NCBI GenBank assembly: GCA_035307385.1
Contig: DATGID010000072.1
Coordinates: forward strand, 1 to 64,000
Direction: 5' to 3'
Origin: DATBHW01 sp035307385
Lineage (GTDB): Bacteria > Chloroflexota > Ktedonobacteria > Ktedonobacterales > DATBGS01
Length of the DNA: 64,000 bases
Under the pieces are notes generated by a model that had not been told where the DNA came from, made no database searches, and was given only the letters and a program-made list of their open reading frames with translations. Positions 1 through 9,700 of the stretch are shown here, piece by piece. Made by a program: the position numbers and the translations under genes. Positions within the stretch are counted from its first letter, which is position 1, and each line of letters starts with the position of its first letter.

Positions 1-133
1 TCCACCTTGCGAAAGATAATCAACGGTACCGGAGAGCCGGATGCGTTTAAGAGATGCACGTCCGGTTCGGAGGGGGGGAGTAGGAAAAGTGCTACCCAGC
101 TTGGACTGGAATAGTAACTCGCCTGCTCCCTAC
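1..133 (+). ncRNA. 3' end of a group II intron (domains V and VI)
   Basis: The intron enters from the left edge. Positions 34-68 form a domain V hairpin: GAGCCGGA pairs with TCCGGTTC, followed by TGCGT with ATGCA, with the conserved two-base CG bulge at 59-60. Domain VI follows, a 9-bp stem of 76-84 with 122-130, and the intron ends in TAC at 131-133, agreeing with the usual AY 3' end. Coding sequence of an IS110 transposase resumes at 134. The intron-encoded protein and 5' domains lie outside the window. Confidence 0.85.
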
Positions 134-1066
134 CCAACCGAGTGGCTAGCAGATCTCTTGCGCCATGGGCTGCTCACGCCCAGTTTCATTCCGCCGGCGC
201 CCATCCGGGAGCTGCGCGAACTGACGCGGTATCGCAAGCACCTGGTGGAGACCCGCGCCCGTGAAGTCAACCGCGTGCAGAAGGTGCTGGAAGGGGCCAA
301 CATCAAGCTGGCGTCTGTCGCGACCGATGTCCTGGGCAAGAGCGGGCGGGCGATGCTGGAGGCCTTGATCCGGGGGAAACACGATCCCGCCGTCCTGGCC
401 GAACTGGCCCGTGGGCGCATGCGCTCGAAACGGCCTGAGCTGCAGTTGGCCTTGGAGGGGCGGCTCTTGGGGCAGCATCGCATCTTGCTGCAGCAGCTGT
501 TGGCCCACATTGACTTCTTGGAGACCTCACGAGCTGAGGTAGAGGCGGAGATTGATCGGTGTCTGGTCCCTTTTGGTCAGGCAGTGGCGCTGGCGCAGAC
601 CCTGCCGGGGATTGCTGAAACGGCGGCCACCGCCATCATTGCCGAGTTGGGGACGGATATGACACGGTTTGCGAGTGACAAGCACCTGGCCTCGTGGGCA
701 GGCGTCTGTCCGGGCAACAAACAAAGCGGCGGCAAGCGTTTGAGCGGCAAGACGACCCATGGCAATCCCTACCTGCGAGCGGTGCTGGGTGAAGTGGCCT
801 GGGCGATCAGCCATACCAAAGACAATTATTTATCCGCCCAGTTTCACCGCATCGCCCGGCGTCGAGGCAAGCAGAAAGCGGTGGTTGCAGTCTCGCATAG
901 TGTCCTGATCATTCTCTATCATATGCTGCGCGAAGGCAGACCCTACAGCGATCTTGGCCCGGACTACTTCGAGAAGCTGGAGGCCACCCAGATTGAGCGC
1001 TACCACGTACGGCGATTAGAGCAACTTGGCTACACCGTCACCTTGACCCCAGCTTCGGCCGCTTGA
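134..1066 (+). pseudogene. IS110-family transposase, 3' exon (interrupted by group II intron)
   Basis: This is the downstream part of an IS110/IS116/IS902-type DEDD transposase (about 310 residues seen). It opens with a PTEWLADLLRHGLL stretch typical of the end of the RuvC-like domain, then a coiled linker, then the C-terminal Transposase_20 region (TLPGIAETAATAIIAELG and SWAGVCPGNKQSGGK) holding the family serine region. The first ~100 residues, with most of the DEDD catalytic acids, are absent because the group II intron end directly precedes codon 134. If the intron splices, the gene could still make a full protein; otherwise it is dead. The frame happens to stay open back into the intron to position 41, but those residues are intron, not protein. 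IS110 elements also carry a guide (bridge) RNA near an end; none was identified here. Confidence 0.85.
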
Positions 1067-1245
1067 GAGCGGTGACGAATTCTCATTTTCGGGAGAAACT
1101 TTTGTGTCCGTCTACAAGTTTGCAGCACTGTCTCCGTTGGTGTGTACCAGGTTGATCGCTGCCAGTATCTGCGCGCCCCCGACCACTACAAACTGCCGCC
1201 CTCACAGCGCCACACCAAACAACTACTCGTCTACAGGAGCCAGGC

Positions 1246-1569
1246 TTAATCAGGGGCGTTGAAGACGGGCTGCCAATCCTCCGCCGCTGGATCAACTTCA
1301 GCAAATCCCTGGGTCTGCGCAAAGAGCAGGAGCTCATAGAGGTTAGGAAAGGTCCAGAGACGGGACGTCCGCTGGCCCAGGACCATGCTGTAGCGGCTAA
1401 GATGAAAGCCGCCGCGGCTCCGGTGGATGATGGCCCATGTCTCAGTGTTGCCTCGCTCAGCCCCAGCGACACCAGTCCTGATAAATGCTTCAGTGAGTTT
1501 CACTCGTTTGCTCTTCCCAATGATTGTCTGTGTTCTTGTGCCCAACCTTCGGATTCGTACCTCCATTTG
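1246..1569 (-). CDS. Small uncharacterised protein
   Basis: An open frame of about 107 residues beginning MEVRIRRLG, basic at the N-terminus and ending in an acidic tail (AAEDWQPVFNAPD). An AGGG about 8 bases before the ATG could be a weak ribosome site; a longer frame starts at 1629. No family is recognised. It lies between the IS110 remnant and the right-end repeats of the left-hand Tn7-like element, so it would be cargo of that element. The 180 bases between the IS110 stop and this gene hold no recognised feature. Confidence 0.4.
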   Translation of the reverse strand, partial: QMEVRIRRLGTRTQTIIGKSKRVKLTEAFIRTGVAGAERGNTETWAIIHRSRGGFHLSRYSMVLGQRTSRLWTFPNLYELLLFAQTQGFAEVDPAAEDWQPVFNAPD

Positions 1570-1786
1570 GACCCTGCCGACACAGCCGCATGCGAGAGGG
1601 GCTGGTGCTCTCTGCCTCTCACGGGACACCCCGATCTAACCTTCTTACCCACCCTCCTGCCTTCTGCGCTCCAAGCAATGAGAGCCGGGACGGTCATCTT
1701 ATACCGTCCCGGCTCGTGGCCTTCACGTTATTGCAGGAAACCATTTGCCGCTACAAACAAATGTACAAGGAGCCAGCAAACATTCT

Positions 1787-1872
1787 GAAGGACTTTATTT
1801 GGTTGTGAACGACTTTATTTCCCTGTGAAGGACTTTATCTGGTTGTGAAGGACTTTATTCGCAAGGTCCACA
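1787..1872. repeat. Right end of an older Tn7-like element (X)
   Basis: Four direct copies of a 14-base unit (GAAGGACTTTATTT and variants) start at 1787, 1807, 1827 and 1847, exactly 20 bp apart, and the block ends in ACA at 1870-1872. This is the layout of a Tn7 right end: closely packed TnsB sites and a TGT/ACA terminus. The next five bases are ACAAG, the same as the target duplication of the adjoining element. Read from the tip inward, the core AATAAAGT matches the ends of elements Y and Z, but the second half of the site (CCTTCAC) differs. The rest of X lies left of the window. Confidence 0.85.
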
Positions 1873-1877
1873 ACAAG
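1873..1877. other. Target-site duplication ACAAG (shared by X and Y)
   Basis: Five bases lie between the ACA tip of element X and the TGT tip of element Y. An identical ACAAG follows the right tip of Y at 49128-49132. Five-bp duplications are characteristic of Tn7-type transposition. Confidence 0.9.
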
Positions 1878-2030
1878 TGTATACGAACAATAAAGTTGTA
1901 TACTGGCTTACCTCATGAGCCCAGGAAAATCGTGCAGATTTGCAAGGTATTCAATATCGAAAGTTGTATACTGGTGAGGTTTTTGGCCATCATAGGCCGC
2001 TTTGTGCTGCAAATACATTGTATACTGGCC
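1878..2030. repeat. Left end of Tn7-like element Y
   Basis: Three widely spaced TnsB-type sites follow the TGT tip: 1889-1906, about 1958-1974 and about 2012-2028, each ending GTATACTGG. Between the first two lies GAGCCCAGGAAAATCG at 1917-1932, 39 bases from the tip. The same 16 bases occur at the same offset in the left end of element Z. Wide spacing on this side and tight spacing on the other follows the Tn7 left/right asymmetry. The stretch from 2030 to 2335 has no clear gene. Confidence 0.88.
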
Positions 2031-2335
2031 GATGTGCCAAGCAGCCCTGTACTTCTAAGCCTCGGATGAAATTTCCGCACAATACGGGCTATCCATCGCC
2101 CCTTCCGTTTCTTACTGCACCAGAGAGAAGTACCTAGCATATGCTACCTTTTGCTGAGTAAGGCGTACCAACCTGGCTTGGATTTGCTGCCCTATTGTCT
2201 CAAACAAGAGTGTTTCTGTGTATGCAGCTTTCGTCAGCTTTTATCCCCTTGTACCTTCGTCGCTTGTACGTTTTTAACTTGGAACGCATAATATGAAGGA
2301 GATTTGGTCAACCCATCCAATTGGGAGGATGTACC

Positions 2336-3004
2336 TTGGAAGAGCAGAAATTGCCGCCAGATGCGGTAGAAGCACTTGAGGACTTAGAGCCTTGCAGCTT
2401 TTTGCTCCATAGCGCTTTTGAGGCTGCTATTGCCCACGCAAGAGCCTATTCCAAGAAGGAGGGCAGCACGAATCCCTGGTTGTATGCGGACTTGGTCCGT
2501 AATAAAGCCCTTGGGTACTTGACTGAGCATGCAGCAGCAAACGGCATTGGGGTTGAGCAACTTCCCAATGCTGGGATCCGACTCACCGTGAAGCAGAGAT
2601 ATTTTTGGGTGCGGAAGGCAGGGAATGAGGAAAGGGAGTTAGGTCAGTATGTGGAGTATACCCAACTCACCCTGCCTGGGTTCGAGCTGCTGGGTTTCGT
2701 CAGGAAACCCAATATGGTGCTGTTATGGCTAGTTGATTCTATGCGTGATTTTGCTGGCTTTGAACTTGCTCGTCCTCTTTCAAACGGGAAAATGGTATGG
2801 AAATTTCCCGTGCCCCAGCCGAGTTCGCCCGCAGTCAAGGTGGTCGCCAAGACTGAAGCACACCCGAACCAGTCCCTAGAGGAAGAGCTCCCTATGTTTA
2901 CGGGTGAAGCACCAGAAGAGGAGGGCGCAACCTCTCCAAGTGTGGCTCAGACATTATGGTCAACGCTGCTCGTTTCCGACCAGCACGCGAATGAGTTCGG
3001 TTGA
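2336..3004 (+). CDS. Uncharacterised protein at the left end of element Y
   Basis: About 222 residues. The start is set at a TTG preceded by a strong GGGAGGA with 7-base spacing; there is no better ATG in frame. The protein is mixed alpha/beta in character, with an aromatic-rich middle (KQRYFWVRKAGNEE, then LTLPGFELLGFVRK) and a low-complexity acidic tail (EEELPMFTGEAPEEEG). No signal peptide or membrane segment is seen and no family is recognised. It is the first gene inside the transposon and is followed by a 450-bp gap, so it looks monocistronic. Confidence 0.6.
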   Translation: MEEQKLPPDAVEALEDLEPCSFLLHSAFEAAIAHARAYSKKEGSTNPWLYADLVRNKALGYLTEHAAANGIGVEQLPNAGIRLTVKQRYFWVRKAGNEERELGQYVEYTQLTLPGFELLGFVRKPNMVLLWLVDSMRDFAGFELARPLSNGKMVWKFPVPQPSSPAVKVVAKTEAHPNQSLEEELPMFTGEAPEEEGATSPSVAQTLWSTLLVSDQHANEFG

Positions 3005-3454
3005 ACCAAGGCGAATGAGCGAGCGAAGTCCGTATCTGTAATGGACGAAAATTTCAGCCCGAGCGTTGCACCCAGGTGCTATCAATCACTCCTCTGATTT
3101 TTCTCCCAAAGCGCATCCCCACTTCCTCCTTGCTGTCTATACTAGCCCCGTCTTGCTGTGTGAGTGCTTTCATCTTCGTGCAACCGATGAGGAAAGATGA
3201 TGCCTCTTGTGAATAAATAAACGAAGGAGCAGCGCCCTCAACTAAGCTAAATGCCTTTCAAACTCGCTGAGTTTGTCCTGAAATGCCACTTCAATTTTGA
3301 CAATGGTTCTGTCGCCTGCTATTTTGTGAGGTAATGGAATGCGCTCAGCGTGGAGATTAGGCATTATGACGGCTAGTGCCATTCATCTAATGATAGCTCT
3401 CTTCTTTATGGAGGCACCAAGCGCAGCAATCTCATTTTATTAAGGAGGCAGGCA
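3005..3454. other. Intergenic stretch, nothing recognised
   Basis: About 450 bases, AT-richer than the flanks, with no convincing open frame, repeat or RNA gene. The last 30 bases hold the ribosome site (AAGGAGG) of the next gene. Confidence 0.5.
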
Positions 3455-4066
3455 GTGCCTAAACGTTCTTCATTATGTGAACAGGATCGCCACAAGGACT
3501 GTATCAACGACGATAAGCAGTGCCAGTGCTATTGTCATCTCAGGCAATTCGAAGACCCTCATCCCGCCAATGAGGAACAGGTCCTCGCCGCCTTGGCCAA
3601 GCCAGGGGTGGAGTTGCTCTACATCGACTATGAGGACAGGGCGTTCCTCATGACGGTCTATACCAGTGGCACTGTGAAATATAAGCAGCCGGTGCTAGCT
3701 GACGCCTACCGTAAATTGAAGGAGAGCGGCAAGCTTGTTGAGCAGTGGAAGGATATCGAAGGCTCCACATACTTCGCTTTAGAGCCAAATAAGCCAGAGC
3801 TAGAAGGGGAGCCGAGCGAGATCACACCTGAGCCAACAAGCGGAGGGGTGTTGCAAATACTCGATAGCACCAACCTGACACATCGCGCTGCCACTAATAT
3901 CGTATGTACCGTCTACTATGATTTCGGAGGTCGCTTCCGCTTTGAGCGAAATGATGCGGGCGGCAATCGCACCGTCTTCGGCGAAGACGCATTGATCCAG
4001 TTTCTACGGCGCGCCAAGCAAGATGTAAATCAGGGGTGGCGCGAAGTTCCGTGGAAGATCAACTAA
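3455..4066 (+). CDS. Uncharacterised cargo protein with Cys/His-rich N-terminus
   Basis: 203 residues with a GTG start, supported by AAGGAGG six bases upstream. The N-terminus is rich in cysteine and histidine (CEQDRHKDCINDDKQC, then CYCHL), which could bind a metal. A middle acidic segment leads to a C-terminal region containing NIVCTVYYDFGGRFRFER and a predicted helix ending near WREVPWKIN. No family is assigned. It ends 120 bp before a SMI1/KNR4-type gene on the same strand and may be co-transcribed with it. Confidence 0.6.
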   Translation: MPKRSSLCEQDRHKDCINDDKQCQCYCHLRQFEDPHPANEEQVLAALAKPGVELLYIDYEDRAFLMTVYTSGTVKYKQPVLADAYRKLKESGKLVEQWKDIEGSTYFALEPNKPELEGEPSEITPEPTSGGVLQILDSTNLTHRAATNIVCTVYYDFGGRFRFERNDAGGNRTVFGEDALIQFLRRAKQDVNQGWREVPWKIN

Positions 4067-4186
4067 ATGCCCCTGTGTGCTTTACTGGGCAGAGTATCCC
4101 CTGTCCCAGAAGCAGGGTATCTCCCGCTTGCAAGGGATTCCAAAAGGACGGGAGGTCCCAGGAAGTGCCTCCGAGAAGGAGTACCC

Positions 4187-4757
4187 ATGGAGACGATTGA
4201 AGGACTCTGGCAGCGCATCGAGACTTGGATGCGCTGCCAGGCTCAAGAGCTCTGGCACCAACTCGCGCCGGAGGCATCCGAGGAAGCGATCAAGCACCTG
4301 GAGGGCATCCTCAACATCACGCTGCCTGGGGATGTCCGGGCCTCCTATCGTCGACACAATGGAGGCTACCAGATCAAGTTAGGTTCACAGATGAAGATCT
4401 TACCGGTGGAGGACATCATCGAGATTTGGCAGATGCGGAGGCGAACTGCTGGACGATGACGATTGGGCATCCCAGCCCCCCCATTATTTTACGGACGAGA
4501 GGGTGCTTCGCTCGAGCTGGCAACCTGGACCGATTCAACCGGTGTGGTGGCACCAGCGTTGGATTCCCTTTGGGATGGACAACGCTGGGAATCTCTCCTG
4601 TCTTGACCTGGCACCTCCACCGGGCGGAGCGATAGGCCAGATTCTGGATTGGGATCACGAGTGCGGCCCTTCACAGGTGCTGTTCCCCAGTTTTCACCAG
4701 CTCCTCAGGACCTTTGCTGATCACTTGGAGAGAACTCCTAATGGGCAAGCTCTCTGA
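4187..4757 (+). pseudogene. SMI1/KNR4 (SUKH)-type protein, frameshifted
   Basis: Begins METIEGLWQRIETWM after AAGGAG (5-base spacing) and shows the SUKH signature: acidic/helical N-terminus, LPGDVRASYRRHNGG, then an ILPVEDIIEIWQ strand-helix. The frame breaks near 4430-4445. In the next frame the protein continues DDDDWASQPPHYF, WWHQRWIPFG, then LDWDHECGPSQVLFPSF and ends at 4757, which is how SMI1/KNR4 proteins finish. A single-base indel (mutation or sequencing error) therefore splits the gene. Family members often act as immunity proteins or regulators, but no cognate toxin is evident nearby. Confidence 0.7.
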
Positions 4758-4864
4758 GTCATCGAAAGCGCGGAAGAGAAGCTAAACAATTTCCGAATCC
4801 GCAGAGCGACTGATGTCAAGCCCGAAATTATACACCATCTTCCACACACATCTGCCGCTGGCAG

Positions 4865-6379
4865 CTAGCTCTTGGTAGATAATGACGAGTCGCTCACAGT
4901 CTGCAGCGGCAATTTCCTTTGTACAAGGCGATGACCCACAAAACATAGGCCCTTGCTCGCAACGACTTGTTCCCACCGGTCTCTGGTGCCGATCGATACA
5001 GTGTCCGACAGTAGGCCGTGTTTCTCCTCTTGTGCTGTGAGTCGGGCAAACGTATCCCTTCCTGGGTAGTCCTCTGCAACAAATGTCTCCTTGCGGTGGA
5101 GGATCGGAGGGTTCTTGGATTTTGTGAAGTCACGATGCTTCACGTGCAGATGCCTCAGGTCAGCTCGCACTGAAGCTTCGAGGGCTGGATGTGGGTCGTG
5201 ATCAAAACTCGGGTAGACGTGGTACCCCACCTTCGGCTCGATGCGGTTCAGTTTAATGATGTTTGCGCTCTCGACAGCACCGGTGAGCGTTCGAGCACAT
5301 CCCTCGTACACGCGCAGAAGCGGGTCCAACCGTGGCAGCGCGGTGATATGCACATACAGTGCCTCCGGCGTGAGCTTGCCTATCTGGGATTCGCGGCACG
5401 CCTTGTCGATCGCTGACTGATCGCCGGCCTGGAAAAGAAGGGCATCAGCAACATCACACGCTTTCTTGTACGATCCGAAGAAGGCCTTGACGTCGACCTG
5501 GATGTCCGCTGGCAGGTCGGTGAACTTCGGTCGGCGGCCAAAGGCGGCGAGAGCTAGGTACACGGTGAGATCCTGAGTCGCGGCTAGCTGAGCCGCGTGC
5601 CACGACGTGTCGCCAGTGATTCGGCGCAAAACAGCGAGCGCCGCCCGGACACTCCCAAATTGCTCCCGCGCGGCTAGCGCCTCAGGCAACTCGAAGGACT
5701 CTGGTGCCCGCCCTCGCGCCTCGATGAACGCTACGATTGGATCGAGTATTGTCCGGTGTGCCTCGTACAGCATCTCGCTGACGCGCGGGCGACGCGGGGC
5801 AGGTATCCGTGGTCTAGGTAAGGGGCGTCGCCGCACCCGGGCCGCGAGGAACCCTTGGGCACGCACCTCGTCACGGAAGATGTAGAACACGCAAGGGGCA
5901 GCAGCGATGCTCCGTACCTCCAATACACCGTCGATCCAGGCACGCAGCTCCTCTTGGGCGTAGAACCGCTGGAATGTCCCCTTGGCAGTTAAGATGCCGT
6001 CCCCATAATGGCGTCCAGGCACGCTACGCGCTTCCCAATCAGGACGCGCGGCGACCACGAGCGCACTGCGCGTCAGTGCCCAAGCGCTCTTGAGTACCTG
6101 GGCACGCTCAGAAGGATCTTCGATTACGTTTATGACGAAGCCGAGGTTAACGATATCAGAGGGCCGCATCTCAGCGCCTGGACGGTAGGCTGGGTCCCAT
6201 CCCGCTACATCATAGCCAAGCTCTGCCAGGCGATGGAGGTCACCTCCGCGCCCGCACCCGTAGTCGAAGAAGGTCGTCTCCGGCGTGAGCAGACCATCGT
6301 TGAGCATTAATGCAACCGGCCGTGACAGGTCGGTACGTGCAATGGCGGTGCTATGACGGGCAACAAAGGTCAATCCCAC
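4865..6379 (-). CDS. DNA phosphorothioation-associated putative methyltransferase
   Basis: 504 residues. The N-terminal half holds a Rossmann methyltransferase with SAM motif I FFDYGCGRGGD (residues about 37-47) and a following acidic loop AGWDPAY. The C-terminal half is the alpha-helical region characteristic of the Dnd-associated methyltransferase family commonly encoded beside phosphorothioation genes. It is the last gene of the minus-strand defence operon, about 360 bp downstream of the sspH-like gene. The target has not been established for this family; a DNA or nucleotide substrate is inferred from context. The family call rests on the motif, length and neighbourhood and is fairly secure; the reaction is not. 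Confidence 0.8.
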   Translation of the reverse strand: MGLTFVARHSTAIARTDLSRPVALMLNDGLLTPETTFFDYGCGRGGDLHRLAELGYDVAGWDPAYRPGAEMRPSDIVNLGFVINVIEDPSERAQVLKSAWALTRSALVVAARPDWEARSVPGRHYGDGILTAKGTFQRFYAQEELRAWIDGVLEVRSIAAAPCVFYIFRDEVRAQGFLAARVRRRPLPRPRIPAPRRPRVSEMLYEAHRTILDPIVAFIEARGRAPESFELPEALAAREQFGSVRAALAVLRRITGDTSWHAAQLAATQDLTVYLALAAFGRRPKFTDLPADIQVDVKAFFGSYKKACDVADALLFQAGDQSAIDKACRESQIGKLTPEALYVHITALPRLDPLLRVYEGCARTLTGAVESANIIKLNRIEPKVGYHVYPSFDHDPHPALEASVRADLRHLHVKHRDFTKSKNPPILHRKETFVAEDYPGRDTFARLTAQEEKHGLLSDTVSIGTRDRWEQVVASKGLCFVGHRLVQRKLPLQTVSDSSLSTKS

Positions 6380-6461
6380 GATCTCCTGGGCATTTATGCT
6401 TGGTTCTAGCCTGCCCTGGCTGTGTCTGCTACCATATAGCGTTCGCGCAAGAACTCGCTGG

Positions 6462-6710
6462 CTATCTGCATTCTCGCGCCAGGATCATCCAGGATCTTGA
6501 TGTCCCCGTCGAGCCCTCTGCCAGCAACTGAAGGTGGATGAGCCTCCTAGGATCAGCGGGGAGCGGTGTTCCGTCGTTGAATCGATACCCTCGTTTTATG
6601 GCCATTCGGTGCGTCGCCCCTCGCTCACCATTATGCAAAAACCGCGCCCTCATAACTTGCGAGGCGAGAGGCTGTGTATGGTAGGGGTTACCCGGCATCA
6701 GACTGGTCAT
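6462..6710 (-). CDS. Possible small protein in the ssp operon
   Basis: An 82-residue open frame in the 360-bp gap between the sspH-like gene and the methyltransferase, on the operon strand. It is basic (RGYRFNDGTPLPADPRRL) with no recognised domain. The gap is unusually long for this tightly packed operon, which is the main reason to list it. It could equally be non-coding. Confidence 0.25.
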   Translation of the reverse strand: MTSLMPGNPYHTQPLASQVMRARFLHNGERGATHRMAIKRGYRFNDGTPLPADPRRLIHLQLLAEGSTGTSRSWMILARECR

Positions 6711-6739
6711 AGTTTTTCACGGGCCTTTAGTTCAGAATG

Positions 6740-9700
6740 CTACTCGATCAATGAGATGAGCCGCTCCATGAAGGCCTCCTCGGTGAACGGAACCTGGGCG
6801 TAATATAGCGGCTCGCCTTCCAATTTCGCCAGGAGGTGGCCACGGCCAAGCAACCGCTCGGCCCCTTTATCGCCGAGCGCTAGCTCAGAGGTGCCTTCCG
6901 AGTCAACCCGCAAAATGAGCCGGTTGCCAAGATTTGCACGAAGTTGCATCGGCATAACGTTGGCATCTGGGCGCTGAGCGGCAAAGATGAGATAAATGCC
7001 TGCTGCGCGCGCCTTAACTCCCAAGCGGCTGACCATCGATGTGACTTCCTGCTTATATTCGTCGATCATCATCCACTCAGCGAATTCATCGTGGATAAGC
7101 CAGATGACTGGAAGGCGCTCAGCCTGCGGTACTTTCTGGTTGTACGCCTTCAGATTAGGAGCGCGGGCTGCTTTGAATTTGCTGTACCTTGCGTCCATCT
7201 CTTGGACCAGGACATGCAAGCGATCCAGCGCCGTATCCACTTGATCGATGATGCCGCCATCGAGGTGTGGTAACGCATCGAATTGGAAGTAGTCTACTCC
7301 CTGCTTCGGGTCGATGAGGATCAGACGTGCTTGGCTCGGAAGATTAGTCGCAGCAATAGCAAGGATAATATTTTGGAGCAGGACCGATTTACCGCTTCCG
7401 GTCGATCCGGCGATCAATGTGTGCGGTGCGTGCCCAGCACCAGGGGCAAGATAGAGTAGTTCACCGTTGCTCTCCCTAGTCGCAATCAGCAATTCCTGGT
7501 TGCCATCGGTACAATCAGGTGACCACTGCCGCCATAGGTCCGACAGGAGTACCACCTGACGCTTCGGGCGCTCGATTGCGAGCGACACAACGCCTGCCTC
7601 TGGTTGGATAGAAATTATGTTCAGTCCAAATGTCGTCAGCAGTTGTGAGCGACGCTTACTCACGAGTTCAACCGTAAGATCCTCGCTACCGGCAAACTTC
7701 AATAGGGCAGCATTGGGCGTCAAGATGCTCTCCACTAGCTTTGAGCGCATTTGAAACTGCTGGAGCGCAGCTTTGGTGCGGCTCTCAATCTCATGCAGCC
7801 ACACACGATCTACCTCGTCACGTCCATGACTGGGGCCCTGCTGTGCGAGGAGTGAGGCGATTCCGGGGTAAGCCCAACCCCCAACGGCCGCATCTCGAAT
7901 CTCGCCACCTTCTTCGGACTGCCCTCGCATACTTTCACCTACCTCTTCTTTATGAGGAGTCGGTGGCACCGCTCCATGTGGACTCGCGGATGGATCACGA
8001 GGACCGGGAGGAACGTATGAGGAATCACCAGAGTCAGCGTCATCTCCTGAGGCGAGTTCGTCGGGATCATCGACGTCAGCCGCGGAAAGCGGGTCACGTG
8101 TCAGCACGTCGACCAACACGCGATCTACAGGGCGCTGATAGACCTGATGCCTCCATACCGGTTCTTCGGCAATCTCCTCGCGGATTACCAGTGGGCTCTC
8201 ATTGCGCAGATAGCTTAGCACGAGGCGACGTACCCGTGAGCGGTCGAATACCTCTTGGAATGCGTTGTCTAGCCCAGCAACCCGGGCAAAGTCAGAGCAA
8301 TCAGGCGCGGCAACAGGGCCAGATACGAAGACATGAGAATAGCCACGGACATACACCTCGCACTTGCCTTCGCGTATCGCTCGGCGCCAATCTGCCAAGT
8401 TAATGCGCGCGCTAGCAGGGAACTGCACCCCGTCAAGGATTAAGTCAGAAAGCCGCGCCAACCAGAGGTCCCGATCTAAACGTTCTGGGTCGCCGAACAA
8501 TGCGTCATTTACTCGGGCGACCGTATCACGCAACTGTTTCTGGGACTCCTTCCGCTTGGCAGAAACCCCTGAGGCGTCGATGTACTTTGCCTCTGAAACC
8601 ATGATAGCCAACCGCAGGCGCCCATCGGGTAGAGATTCAGGGCTCAAGGCGAGTATGTCTGCGATTTGCTCCTCGCGCTGTCCTAGCCAATCTGCATAGT
8701 CATCAAGAAAATACCAGCCGTAGTGTCGAGAGAGCCCTAGCTCATGCTGAATGAGATATCGGCTGAGTACGATCCCCATCAATTCGCTGGCATTCCGGCC
8801 ATGTTTAGCCGCGCGCAGTACAATGTCTCCAGAGATGCCGTTCGCGTCCGCGATGAATCGGCGCACAAGATCCTGATATGTTTGCTCATCCACCTCAAGG
8901 TTCAAGTCGCGTAGACGCCCTAGCACCATCTGATGGAGTAGATCGAGCGAAGCAGTCGAAGAAATCACGATGTTTCGGCCTTGCGTGGCAGATTGTTTGT
9001 AGCGAATCACCTGTACGCCCTGGTTCATCAGCTGACGCCGGTCTAGTAATTCGTCGTAATTCACCACCCACGTTGCAAGGTTATGCGTATCCGCAAAGAT
9101 GGACGCCATATCAGGGTCCTGGAAGTCTAGCTGGCGTGCTGGAAGGAGACGCCGGGACGTATCGCCATCCCAATCGCCTTTGATAAACGTGGTGAGCGCA
9201 GTCAGGAAACTCCATCCCTCTATGCTTTGGACAGGACAGCAGAGGTACACGACAGACTTCATGTCATCCTTCGCCGCAGCGCGCCGTCTCGACCAACGCG
9301 GTGGCACCAACTGTGCAACCGGCAGAGGATTTGCCGTCTCATAGTACCACTCCAAATGAGCATGCCGAGCGATAACGTCCTGGGAGAATGCTATATCTGC
9401 GAAACACCCGTCTTGCGGGGTCGGTGCAGGTGCTTGGTCTGCGAGGATGGCAATCCGAAGACGTGCCATAAAATCCTGCTGCGCTTCGCTCGCACTGAAC
9501 GCATCCGGATTGGTATCGGACATCTCAACGATGCGTTCGTACAGCGACCTGAGGCGTTTTTCGTCGCGGTGGCGAAGAATTACCTGGCAGCGTACATCCT
9601 CTTCGTCTTCGTAGACAGATGCGATCTTGTCCACGACTGCTTGCGGCAAACGTGCGGAGTCGCAGTTGTACAAGACCACTGACAAATTGGCCTGCTTGTG

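Noticed and set aside
41..133. Extension of the IS110 reading frame upstream to position 41
   Set aside because: These codons lie within group II intron domains V and VI; the open frame there is coincidental.
1787..1872. CRISPR array
   Set aside because: The units are only 20 bp apart without spacers, have no cas genes nearby and end in a transposon tip.
1790..2040. A single transposon end spanning both repeat blocks
   Set aside because: The blocks point in opposite directions, use different half-sites (CCTTCAC and GTATACTGG) and are separated by a 5-bp duplication, so two ends abut here.
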